8,032 nt of DNA, from assembly GCA_902466275.1 (NCBI GenBank), contig CABQQJ010000027.1, positions 1 to 8,032 of the forward strand, written 5' to 3'. A program made the translations under genes and the position numbers. This DNA is from an uncultured Veillonella sp. GTDB lineage: Bacteria; Bacillota; Negativicutes; Veillonellales; Veillonellaceae. This document shows positions 1 to 5,873 of this stretch, piece by piece. Every line of letters begins with the position of its first letter. Position 1 is the first letter of the stretch. The notes beneath the pieces are model-generated. The model ran no database searches. It was not told the origin of the DNA and saw only the letters and a list, made by a program, of their open reading frames with translations.

Positions 1-1
1 T

Positions 2-433
2 AATGTGCCAGATCAAATTAGGTCCCATTATTTTAAGCTCAAGATTGTAGAAATATTTTTATTATTATCTGTAATCTCTACAGACTCCTATGAAAAACGA
101 GGAAGTTACCGAAAGCAACAGGTAGATATTGTAAAAGCTGTAAGTGAATATGTATCGACACAGTATATGAAGCGTATTACTATTGATTCCTTGTCTGAAC
201 AGTTTGATATTCCTACATCTACCCTGAAGCGTTGCTTTAAAGGTGTATTTGGTACAACCATACATCAATATCTAAAAGAATGTCGTATTAATGCGGCGAA
301 GAGATTGCTTCAAGACTCAGATCAGTCTATTTTAGAAATCGCTAATGCGGTAGGGTATGAGAATGGTAGTAAGTTTACGGGTGCATTTAAAGCGGCTACT
401 GGTGTAACGCCAAGTGCTTATCGTAAGGTTTAA
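2..433 (+). CDS. AraC/XylS-family transcriptional regulator, C-terminal part (5' truncated)
   Basis: This is the DNA-binding end of an AraC/XylS-type activator. The frame is open to the left edge, so the N-terminal ligand-sensing part lies outside the window; about 143 codons are visible of a family usually 250-300 residues long. Counting from the GTG at 5, the first helix-turn-helix is about residues 58-80 (ITIDSLSEQFDIPTSTLKRC) and the second about 108-140, with the family signature IANAVGYEN..KFTGAFKAATGVTPSAYRK. The segment before it (HYFKLKIVEIFLLLS) resembles the linker of PchR-like siderophore-responsive regulators. The gene is followed, on the same strand, by two TonB-dependent receptor genes. 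PchR/YbtA-type regulators typically activate a neighbouring receptor when its siderophore is present, so control of the downstream genes is a reasonable inference. The family call is firm; the PchR-like subtype and the targets are inferred. Confidence 0.9.
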   Translation, partial: NVPDQIRSHYFKLKIVEIFLLLSVISTDSYEKRGSYRKQQVDIVKAVSEYVSTQYMKRITIDSLSEQFDIPTSTLKRCFKGVFGTTIHQYLKECRINAAKRLLQDSDQSILEIANAVGYENGSKFTGAFKAATGVTPSAYRKV

Positions 434-510
434 ATAATTTGGATCTTATATTATTCTAGATAGAAATTTTGTGCTTTAGGCTAGGTTTGATAGTCTATGA
501 AAATTAAATA

Positions 511-558
511 TTGTCCGAAACGTATGTTTTTGGTCTATTCGGAGTAGATATGTATAAT
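511..558 (+). promoter_or_regulatory. Candidate promoter for first receptor gene
   Basis: Two readings are possible. One uses TTGGTC (530-535), a 17-base spacer and a perfect TATAAT (553-558); this places the start near 565 and leaves the left arm of the hairpin mostly untranscribed. The other uses TTGTCC (511-516), an 18-base spacer and TCTATT (535-540), each matching consensus at four of six positions. That would start transcription near 547, just ahead of the hairpin, and is fully conserved in the second copy, whereas TATAAT is not (CAAGAT at 5744-5749). The position is therefore uncertain. Confidence 0.3.
514..543. promoter_or_regulatory. Inverted repeat TCCGAA-N18-TTCGGA (possible operator)
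   Basis: The arms TCCGAA (514-519) and TTCGGA (538-543) are perfect reverse complements separated by 18 bases, and are identical in the second copy at 5705-5734. Only one base of the spacer differs between the copies (G526 versus A5717). It could be a dyad operator spanning a promoter, or a small RNA hairpin. No known regulator consensus was recognised. Confidence 0.45.
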
Positions 559-627
559 ACACTTTGCTACCATTAAATCTGTAAATGATTTTCAATGTCA
601 TTTGGTTGTGGTGGTAAAGTGTATTTT
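554..627 (+). ncRNA. Leader hairpin, copy 1 (putative structured 5' UTR element)
   Basis: Bases 556-573 pair with 608-625 as an uninterrupted 18-bp helix: AATACACTTT with AAAGTGTATT, GCT with GGT through one C-G and two G-U pairs, and ACCAT with GTGGT. One further pair (554-627) lies beyond a T-T mismatch. The 34-base loop contains a smaller hairpin (about 582-604) built on the Fur-like dyad. The copy at 5745-5814 forms the same helix with compensatory changes: C570-G611 becomes A-T, and A556-T625 becomes G-C. Single-sided changes also keep pairing (T573-G608 to T-A; T565-A616 to T-G). Retained G-U pairs favour an RNA rather than a DNA-level dyad. A T-run (624-628) overlaps the 3' end of the helix, so an attenuator is possible. 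No known riboswitch consensus was recognised. Confidence 0.55.
584..602. promoter_or_regulatory. Fur-box-like dyad, copy 1
   Basis: AATGATTTTCAATGTCATT is a 19-base imperfect dyad with seven of nine positions symmetric. Aligned in the best register (581-599) it matches 13 of 19 positions of the classical Fur consensus GATAATGATAATCATTATC. A Fur-type repressor site upstream of a TonB-dependent receptor fits iron- or heme-responsive control. The dyad also forms the inner hairpin of the leader structure, so the symmetry may reflect RNA folding instead. Confidence 0.5.
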
Positions 628-652
628 TATATGCATGGTTAAATATATGTCT

Positions 653-657
653 GGAGG
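653..657 (+). promoter_or_regulatory. Ribosome binding site deciding the start at 665
   Basis: GGAGG lies seven bases before the ATG at 665. This, together with the signal peptide that begins immediately at that ATG, fixes the start and rules out the longer in-frame reading from the TTG at 602. Confidence 0.9.
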
Positions 658-664
658 AAATTTA

Positions 665-3600
665 ATGAATAGGAGTTGGGTGCGGGCAAGGAGATATGTC
701 ATACTATCCTGCGCAGTAGCGTGCTGGTTGCAAATGCCGGTGGTTATGGCGGACAATGCGACTGTAACAACCGATGTGGTTCATGTTCGCGGTACATGGG
801 CTGAAGAGCAGGCAAAACAAGAGTCTCAGCAGACGACGATTATCACGAAGAAGGATATTGTCAAAAAGCAGGCAAAATCCGTAGAAGATATTGTATTTTC
901 CGAAACTGGCGTATCTAGAACCGTCGATTCGATGGGGCGCGTCGGCGTATCTATCCGTGGAGCGGATCCTCGTCATACCTTGATTCTTGTGGATGGACAG
1001 CCTGTGATGGGCGACCTTGCCAAATATCAAGGCGCCGGTGATGAATTACAGCGTCTCGGTACAGAAAATGTAGAACGTATAGAAATTATCCAAGGTGCAG
1101 CCAGTGCTAAATACGGATCCGATGCCATCGGTGGTGTTATCAATGTTATTACCAATAAACCGCGTAAGACCGCTGGCCTTCAGTTTAATGCGGAAGGTCG
1201 TAGAACTAAAGGCGACGGTGATATCGTACCGTTTTCCAATTTCTTTATGCGCGCTGATTCTGGCTCATTAGGTAAGTTAAAAGTTAATATTCACGGTAGT
1301 AAACGTGATATTATGCCTATTTATGCTAGCGAGCGGCGTCGTATCAGCGCTATGACCAATGATGAAGACCACGGGTTTTTAAAGAATTCCCTACGATATT
1401 ACGGTACAAATTCCAATATAGGTTTGGCCGCTACGTATGATATTAATGATAAACAGTCTTTGGGAGTCCGTATCGATAGGTATAATGAAGACTTGGAACG
1501 ATATGTAAAGCGCAGTACTTCTTATTTGGAACCTCAGGTTCATTACAAACGGGATTTAGATAGGAATAATCTTAATTTGACGTATACTGGTCAGGACAAT
1601 AAGAGTTCGTGGAAAGCGGAACTGAATTATACGCGGACCAAAGAAGATGATGTAACATTAACCAGTGACTACGGGAACAGTACCTATGAAGGGAAAAATA
1701 CATTAAACTATGTGGATAATGTAGATCATCGTCAATGGAGCGTAACACTCGGGGCAGATACGCAAGTCAATAAGAAACATCTCTTGTCTTATGGAATTGG
1801 GTTTATACGGGAGACAGGCGAAGGTAGCAGACTTAAAAATGCGCCTCATACCTATAAACGGCATATCGACCCCTGGGATTATGATAAAAGTCTGGCAGTA
1901 AAAAACGGTGTTCCCTCATCCACAATTTATGACCATTCTTTCAGAAAAAACGAGGCCGGTGTAGAGCAGTGGAATAAGGAGAAAGAATGGTATAACGGAG
2001 ATAAAAGCAAGCCAAACACATTGCCGGAATTTACTTACGAAGAATATCTTCAATATTTGGATCCCCAGGCGGGGATTGATTCAGCGGCCGCAATGGGGCT
2101 TGTGGACGGCCCCGTGACGGAGCGTACGCTGAAAAAACGGAATCCTGAAGCTTATGCGCGATATCAGCAGTTTGCTAAACGTTTATTAGCGGAGAATAAA
2201 GAATTTATTGAAGACTATCATTTTAATAAGGAGGGCCGAAAAGATGAAAACGGTAAGTATTATCCAGCACTTTATGATGCCTATTTACCGAGCTTTTACT
2301 ATGGCGCCGTACCGGATTTTGATTCTACGAAGTTGAAATTAAACGGAGCTTATTTTAAAGAAGAGTATTTAAAACGCGTTAATCAACAGACCGCAGGACG
2401 TGCAGAGATCAAGAAACAGAATTTCTTTATTCAGGATACGTGGCAGGTTAATAAAAATACTACTTTATCACCAATTATAAGACTGGATCATAGTGATTTA
2501 TTTGGCTCCAACTGGTCGTTTAATTTCGGTATGACTCATAATGTACATGGAAATGTACACCGCAGATTAAAGGCTAATGTGGGTACCAGTTATACGGAAC
2601 CTGGTATGGGCGAGCTGTATTATAACTGGGAAATGTATGGCCCAAATATTACAAATGCCACAATCGGTGGCGGTGAAGCCCGATTAGGTTGGTATTGGGT
2701 CGGAAATCCGAACCTTAAACCGGAGAAATCCATGAATTTTGACCTCTCTTTGGAAGGGGAAAATAAAAATACCTATGGTAAAGTAACCGTATTCCATAAT
2801 AATATTCGGAATTATATGTCGATTTACAATACGGGATATTTGATGGATTTTTATCCTCAGTATGATGAATCTACCACATATGGAGCGGCGAAATTTGCTC
2901 ATGCACCAGATATGATTTACAGTTTCCGTAATATCGGCAAGGCCCAAATTACGGGACTTCAATTTGAAGTTAAACAAACTTTGAATAAACACTGGAAGGC
3001 CCGTTTGGGATATACGTATTTACGAGCGCTTAATAAGAGCGATAAAGATATGCCTCGTGAATTACTGGATAAACCTCGTCATAAAGTGGATATCGGTGTG
3101 GATTTTGAGGATAAGGCTAGCGGATGGAGCGGTAGTCTGTGGGGAGATTATTATATTCATATGCTGGATAGTAACTCCTTGTCTGGTGGCGGTAATTATA
3201 TGGTATCTTATATTGATCCTAATAATTCCGATCGTTCCGTTATCAGATATAATTTGAATAATAGAAGAACCGCCGATATGTATGAACATAAAACTTATGG
3301 CATATGGAATTTGATGATTCAAAAGAAGATTGATAAGGATTCACGAATCTATTTCGGTATTGATAATCTCTTTAATCATCGTGATGATGATCGGGCTTTA
3401 TCGGCTCGAGTATATCGTATCGGATTAAATATGAAATTCGGTTTCGGTTCAGGTGAAAGTAAAACGAAACTTACGAAGGAGCAGTTTGAATCGTTACCTC
3501 CGGTTATGCTGCAGGATTTTATTACGCGTCCTTTCGATACAGACAGAAAACGAGGTATGGAACTTGTAGGTGATTATCGTGTACGTAATGACAGTCATCT

Positions 3601-5686
3601 TGGATCTGATCGTCCTGCTACGCGGGTGACTGCTACAAGTTACGTATCCGACGAGGCCGCAAAGAATCTGGCGGACCGCAAGGAACATGGCTTGAATCAA
3701 CGTATACGTGTCGGTGTCGATGCTCGTATTAACGATAATACGAATGTACGTGTTGTGGGTAGTGCTTCTGGCCAAGCTGGTGTAGATAGCAGTCATGAAA
3801 CAGAAGGCTCTAAAGGTTTTAATCATCAACGTCTCGAAGAACTAGATGTAACACATCACGGTTCTAAATGGGATCATAGTGTTGGTCGTATTACTGAATC
3901 TATGGGGGTTACAGGTTATTGGTTTAATAAAGAATATGACGGCCTTCGTAGTGTTTGGACGAATAAGAATACTCAAGTCCGTATCGGTGTGGGGACCTTT
4001 AAACATAGTACGGGAATTAGCGACAGTGCTTATACTCATGCTATTTATACGCATTTTAAACGGGTTCCAACGGTAGAGGAATTCTTAGGTGTTACTATGG
4101 ATTCGGACGGTGCCAATAAGGAACTCATCGTACCAAATGCAGGGAATACTATTAATTTCTACCAGCAATTAAAAGCCTTGCGCGATAAGGAAGGCACCTT
4201 AGATGCGGAGGTAGGTACATTAAAGAAGAAAATCGACGATATGACTTCCGATATCTGGTCTAAAGAATTTATTGACGGCATGTCCGCGGATCAACTGGCT
4301 CCATTAAAAGCGGAGTTGGCAAAGTTGGAAGCATCTTTGCCGGATGTGGAAGCTCGTGTGGCGAAAGAACGGGAACCGTTACGAGCTGCGCAGTTTGATG
4401 TGTTGCGCCGGATGCAGGAAATCGCAGTGAAAGCTTATGGTGCGGATGCGGCTAAACAGACTGTATCGATTAAGATGCCTGATGTGTCAGTAACGTATTC
4501 TTATAAATCGCGATACTATGATGAAGATGATGAACAATGGTATGAAGACGAACGTACTTTCACTCAGAAAATAGCACCGGGAACGATTGGGCTTGATAAG
4601 AAAAACCCATTGTTTGAAATGAAGTTGAGTGATACCACTGTTCTTTCCAATGGCGGAAAAACGTTTATTTCAAATTGGTACAATCAGAATAAGGCGGCTA
4701 TCGTGGAGGCGTATCGTGCCAAGGCGAAAGATATAGCAACCTATAGCTTCGGCAATAATCCGTATACGATGAAATTTGAAGATAATGCCTTTGACGGGCT
4801 GGACAAGTCTATTTATAAGGCGAATGTCGTTGATATTAACGACTCCGGCACGTCTGGTCTTATTAACGTAAAAGGAAGTGCCTATTATCCTTCTATGATA
4901 GCTTCGTACTTTAATAGCTTGGCCCGAATGCTTGAAAAAGCGGACGGCAACAGTCGTTTGCCGAGAGAGGCGCTAGGCAAATATACAGGTGCTGTTATTC
5001 CTTCAATAGGTGTCGTATTGGAGCGGGATACAATTCCACCAATTGAAAAGGCTACCTATGTTCAAGTTAAACATATGGTAACACCTCGACTTGGCTTAGC
5101 TGCGTGGTACTTACGCTCCTTTGGCGGTAGTGACTATCGCTTCTATACGGCGAATGGTAATGCTACAGAAGCGCATGAATTCAACAATATAGCTAATGTT
5201 TTCGGCATTGGGGCTAAGTATCAATTAAATCATAATGTAAGTGTTTCCTTCGACTATGGACAAAACCGTAGTGACTTTGGTCGCTTCATGAATGGCAATA
5301 CTCATTATGACCATAAGGCTGGATCCTCTCAATTCGATATCAAGGGCCGTGACGTAGGTGGTGTACCTCATTTCTGGGCATTGCGCTTTGATGTTGGTCG
5401 TGCCGATATGAATAAACCTGGTTCTTGGAATGCCTATGTGGATTATAAATACTTCGCACATGGTTCCTTCTTCGGCGGCAATGGTACAGAGGCCGTACCT
5501 GATCGCTACTTAGATGGTATTAAGAGCTTTACCTTTGGTGGTGGCTATGTGCCAACTAAAGATCTTCTTTTACAAGCATTCTATACATTTGATGCAAAAG
5601 GGATCAATAAACGAGATACCTTATATGGATCTGAAAACTTTAAACTTGGGAATTATACTCGTTTCCAAATGACGTATAAATTCTAA
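665..5686 (+). CDS. Giant TonB-dependent receptor fused to a C-terminal porin-like beta-barrel
   Basis: This 1673-residue outer-membrane protein should import a ligand using TonB-transmitted energy. A signal peptide (1-29, RARR then a hydrophobic core, cut after VMA) precedes a probable TonB box (TDVVHV, 36-41). The plug spans about 58-165 with the hallmarks VSIRGADPRHTLILVDGQPV and NVERIEIIQGAASAKYGSDA. Barrel 1 runs from about 170 to 925; it has the conserved NPNLKPE (681-687) and ends in a typical terminal strand, VYRIGLNMKF (916-925). Ordinary receptors (about 600-1000 aa) stop there. This one continues through a ~40-residue linker into a second barrel (965-1673) that ends in a second terminal strand, YTRFQMTYKF. 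No stop or frameshift interrupts the junction. A ~185-residue loop insert (402-586) differs strongly from its paralogue. The ligand is unknown; siderophore, heme or another metal chelate is inferred from the context of an AraC-type regulator and a Fur-like site. Confidence 0.93.
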   Translation: MNRSWVRARRYVILSCAVACWLQMPVVMADNATVTTDVVHVRGTWAEEQAKQESQQTTIITKKDIVKKQAKSVEDIVFSETGVSRTVDSMGRVGVSIRGADPRHTLILVDGQPVMGDLAKYQGAGDELQRLGTENVERIEIIQGAASAKYGSDAIGGVINVITNKPRKTAGLQFNAEGRRTKGDGDIVPFSNFFMRADSGSLGKLKVNIHGSKRDIMPIYASERRRISAMTNDEDHGFLKNSLRYYGTNSNIGLAATYDINDKQSLGVRIDRYNEDLERYVKRSTSYLEPQVHYKRDLDRNNLNLTYTGQDNKSSWKAELNYTRTKEDDVTLTSDYGNSTYEGKNTLNYVDNVDHRQWSVTLGADTQVNKKHLLSYGIGFIRETGEGSRLKNAPHTYKRHIDPWDYDKSLAVKNGVPSSTIYDHSFRKNEAGVEQWNKEKEWYNGDKSKPNTLPEFTYEEYLQYLDPQAGIDSAAAMGLVDGPVTERTLKKRNPEAYARYQQFAKRLLAENKEFIEDYHFNKEGRKDENGKYYPALYDAYLPSFYYGAVPDFDSTKLKLNGAYFKEEYLKRVNQQTAGRAEIKKQNFFIQDTWQVNKNTTLSPIIRLDHSDLFGSNWSFNFGMTHNVHGNVHRRLKANVGTSYTEPGMGELYYNWEMYGPNITNATIGGGEARLGWYWVGNPNLKPEKSMNFDLSLEGENKNTYGKVTVFHNNIRNYMSIYNTGYLMDFYPQYDESTTYGAAKFAHAPDMIYSFRNIGKAQITGLQFEVKQTLNKHWKARLGYTYLRALNKSDKDMPRELLDKPRHKVDIGVDFEDKASGWSGSLWGDYYIHMLDSNSLSGGGNYMVSYIDPNNSDRSVIRYNLNNRRTADMYEHKTYGIWNLMIQKKIDKDSRIYFGIDNLFNHRDDDRALSARVYRIGLNMKFGFGSGESKTKLTKEQFESLPPVMLQDFITRPFDTDRKRGMELVGDYRVRNDSHLGSDRPATRVTATSYVSDEAAKNLADRKEHGLNQRIRVGVDARINDNTNVRVVGSASGQAGVDSSHETEGSKGFNHQRLEELDVTHHGSKWDHSVGRITESMGVTGYWFNKEYDGLRSVWTNKNTQVRIGVGTFKHSTGISDSAYTHAIYTHFKRVPTVEEFLGVTMDSDGANKELIVPNAGNTINFYQQLKALRDKEGTLDAEVGTLKKKIDDMTSDIWSKEFIDGMSADQLAPLKAELAKLEASLPDVEARVAKEREPLRAAQFDVLRRMQEIAVKAYGADAAKQTVSIKMPDVSVTYSYKSRYYDEDDEQWYEDERTFTQKIAPGTIGLDKKNPLFEMKLSDTTVLSNGGKTFISNWYNQNKAAIVEAYRAKAKDIATYSFGNNPYTMKFEDNAFDGLDKSIYKANVVDINDSGTSGLINVKGSAYYPSMIASYFNSLARMLEKADGNSRLPREALGKYTGAVIPSIGVVLERDTIPPIEKATYVQVKHMVTPRLGLAAWYLRSFGGSDYRFYTANGNATEAHEFNNIANVFGIGAKYQLNHNVSVSFDYGQNRSDFGRFMNGNTHYDHKAGSSQFDIKGRDVGGVPHFWALRFDVGRADMNKPGSWNAYVDYKYFAHGSFFGGNGTEAVPDRYLDGIKSFTFGGGYVPTKDLLLQAFYTFDAKGINKRDTLYGSENFKLGNYTRFQMTYKF
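1868..2419 (+). other. Divergent large loop of barrel 1 (first receptor)
   Basis: Residues 402-586 lie between two segments shared with the downstream paralogue: DPWDYDKSL at the start and DTWQVNKN just after. Between them the two proteins are hard to align, although both are hydrophilic, rich in Tyr, Lys and Glu, and end near a similar KLNG-AxxxEEY stretch. A long loop between conserved strands is expected to be extracellular and to contact ligand, phage or bacteriocin; that role is inferred. Confidence 0.6.
3557..5686 (+). other. Second beta-barrel domain, resembling Negativicutes porins
   Basis: Residues 965-1673 show alternating amphipathic strands in two blocks. The first (965 to about 1150) begins MELVGDYRVR and includes LNQRIRVGVDARINDNTNVR and SVGRITESMGVTGYWFNKEYDG, which recall the 'GR...G.G...D..FDG' strands of SLH-porins in this class. 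The second (about 1440-1673) includes HFWALRFDVGRADMNKPGSW, VDYKYFAHGSFFGG and FTFGGGYVPTKDLLLQAFYTF, close to the usual porin end 'kpGsw..y..Y' and 'lGa.Yvp.kn..l...Y'. The final residue is Phe, as expected for a BAM-recognised beta-signal. No N-terminal SLH domain is visible, so peptidoglycan tethering is not indicated. The porin relationship is pattern recognition, not a database match. Confidence 0.65.
4157..4453 (+). other. Helical/coiled-coil insert within the second barrel
   Basis: Residues about 1165-1263 are rich in Lys, Glu, Ala and Leu with heptad-like spacing (LKALRDKEGTLDAEVGTLKKK, then LKAELAKLEASLPDVEARVAKE). Prolines break them into two or three helices, suggesting a helical hairpin. 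An acidic stretch (DEDDEQWYEDE, about 1285) and a mixed segment follow before barrel strands resume near 1440. Such a helical block is foreign to a barrel and must project on one side of the membrane; which side cannot be decided from sequence. Confidence 0.6.
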
Positions 5687-5704
5687 AAATTTATATCCGA
5701 TTTG

Positions 5705-5734
5705 TCCGAAACGTATATTTTTGGTCTATTCGGA
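5705..5734. promoter_or_regulatory. Inverted repeat TCCGAA-N18-TTCGGA, second copy
   Basis: TCCGAA (5705-5710) and TTCGGA (5729-5734) repeat the arms found upstream of the first receptor, with the same 18-base spacing. An extra TCCGA occurs at 5696-5700, just before this copy. The conservation suggests a shared operator or RNA stem. Confidence 0.45.
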
Positions 5735-5744
5735 GTAGATATGC

Positions 5745-5814
5745 AAGATACACTTTGCTAACATTAAAATGTGAATGATATTCAATGTCATTATATGTTG
5801 GTGAAGTGTATCTT
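5745..5814 (+). ncRNA. Leader hairpin, copy 2 (putative structured 5' UTR element)
   Basis: Bases 5745-5764 pair with 5795-5814 in an uninterrupted 20-bp helix, including G-U type pairs at 5756-5803, 5757-5802 and 5759-5800. Relative to copy 1, A5761-T5798 replaces C-G and G5747-C5812 replaces A-T; the T-T mismatch of copy 1 becomes A5746-T5813. The loop carries the Fur-like dyad as an inner hairpin. Five T residues (5813-5817) follow the helix. It could act as a leader attenuator or, being 58 bases after the upstream stop codon, partly as a terminator for the first receptor gene. The long 30-base loop makes a plain terminator less typical. Confidence 0.55.
5774..5792. promoter_or_regulatory. 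Fur-box-like dyad, copy 2
   Basis: AATGATATTCAATGTCATT is symmetric at eight of nine positions around a central C. In its best register (5771-5789) it matches 14 of 19 positions of the Fur consensus, including AATGATAxTCA. This is the better of the two copies. Confidence 0.55.
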
Positions 5815-5862
5815 TTTAATTTTTGTGTGGGAGATACAAGACATATGTTTAGTTATAAGTTT

Positions 5863-5868
5863 AGGAGG
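5863..5868 (+). promoter_or_regulatory. Ribosome binding site of the second receptor
   Basis: AGGAGG stands five bases before the ATG at 5874, a near-ideal Firmicutes-type site that sets the start. Confidence 0.92.
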
Positions 5869-5873
5869 GCATA

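Larger units (their letters stand above)
511..602 (+). repeat. Duplicated leader block, copy 1
   Basis: This block matches 5702-5792 with roughly 90% identity by eye: about eight to ten differences, including one single-base indel near 578-582. Weaker similarity continues to about 630 (the AAAGTGTAT right arm of the hairpin). Both copies sit upstream of paralogous TonB-dependent receptor genes, so they most likely arose with the tandem duplication of a promoter-plus-receptor unit. The flanking noncoding sequence at 434-510 and 630-650 is not similarly conserved, which suggests that the block is under selection. Confidence 0.9.
434..664. other. Intergenic region between regulator and first receptor gene
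   Basis: No gene is visible here. The first part (434-510) is AT-rich with no convincing terminator for the regulator gene. From 511 onward the sequence is a dense control region repeated, at about 90% identity over its core, upstream of the second receptor gene: an inverted repeat, possible promoter elements, a Fur-like dyad and a long hairpin, followed by a short spacer and the ribosome binding site. Confidence 0.8.
5702..5792 (+). repeat. Duplicated leader block, copy 2
   Basis: This is the second copy of the block at 511-602, beginning 16 bases after the stop codon of the first receptor gene. It keeps the inverted repeat, the dyad and the hairpin arms. The largest local difference is CAAGAT (5744-5749) in place of TATAAT. 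Its presence suggests that the second receptor has its own promoter and control and does not depend solely on read-through. Confidence 0.9.

Noticed and set aside
5..433. GTG at 5 as a true start of a 142-aa protein
   Set aside because: No ribosome binding site can be seen, the frame is open to the window edge, and the family is normally about twice as long; it is a truncated gene.
477..497. Hairpin TAGGCTA/TAGTCTA as a terminator for the regulator gene
   Set aside because: It has seven pairs including a G-U, but no T-run follows (TGAAAATTAA), so it is too weak to call.
511..627. Miniature transposable element or mobile repeat
   Set aside because: Both copies sit at equivalent places before paralogous genes and no target-site duplication was seen, so duplication of a promoter-gene unit explains them better.
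602..664. TTG start at 602, extending the first receptor by 21 residues
   Set aside because: It would begin inside the Fur-like dyad, lacks a ribosome binding site, and would bury the clear signal peptide that starts at 665 after GGAGG.
511..664. Cobalamin or other known riboswitch in the leader
   Set aside because: No B12-box-like or other known riboswitch core was recognised; the structure is a single long helix with an inner stem.
704..1030. Reverse-strand open frames across the receptor genes (for example 704-1030, 3494-3829, 5861-6163, 7629-7955)
   Set aside because: They are shadows of the receptor coding frames, without ribosome binding sites or recognisable domains.
1103..1125. A 23-base exact match between the two receptor genes (with 6312-6334) as recent gene conversion
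   Set aside because: It encodes the most conserved plug motif (SAKYGSDA), and flanking bases differ; chance codon agreement under strong protein conservation suffices.
3057..3257. Short plus-strand frame of 66 residues inside the first receptor
   Set aside because: It lies in another frame within well-supported barrel coding sequence and looks hydrophobic only because of the overlapping codons.
3440..3556. Two separate genes with a missed start at the receptor-porin junction
   Set aside because: There is no stop codon between the domains, and the ATG at 3506 has no well-spaced ribosome binding site (the nearest GGAG is over 20 bases away); no signal peptide follows it.
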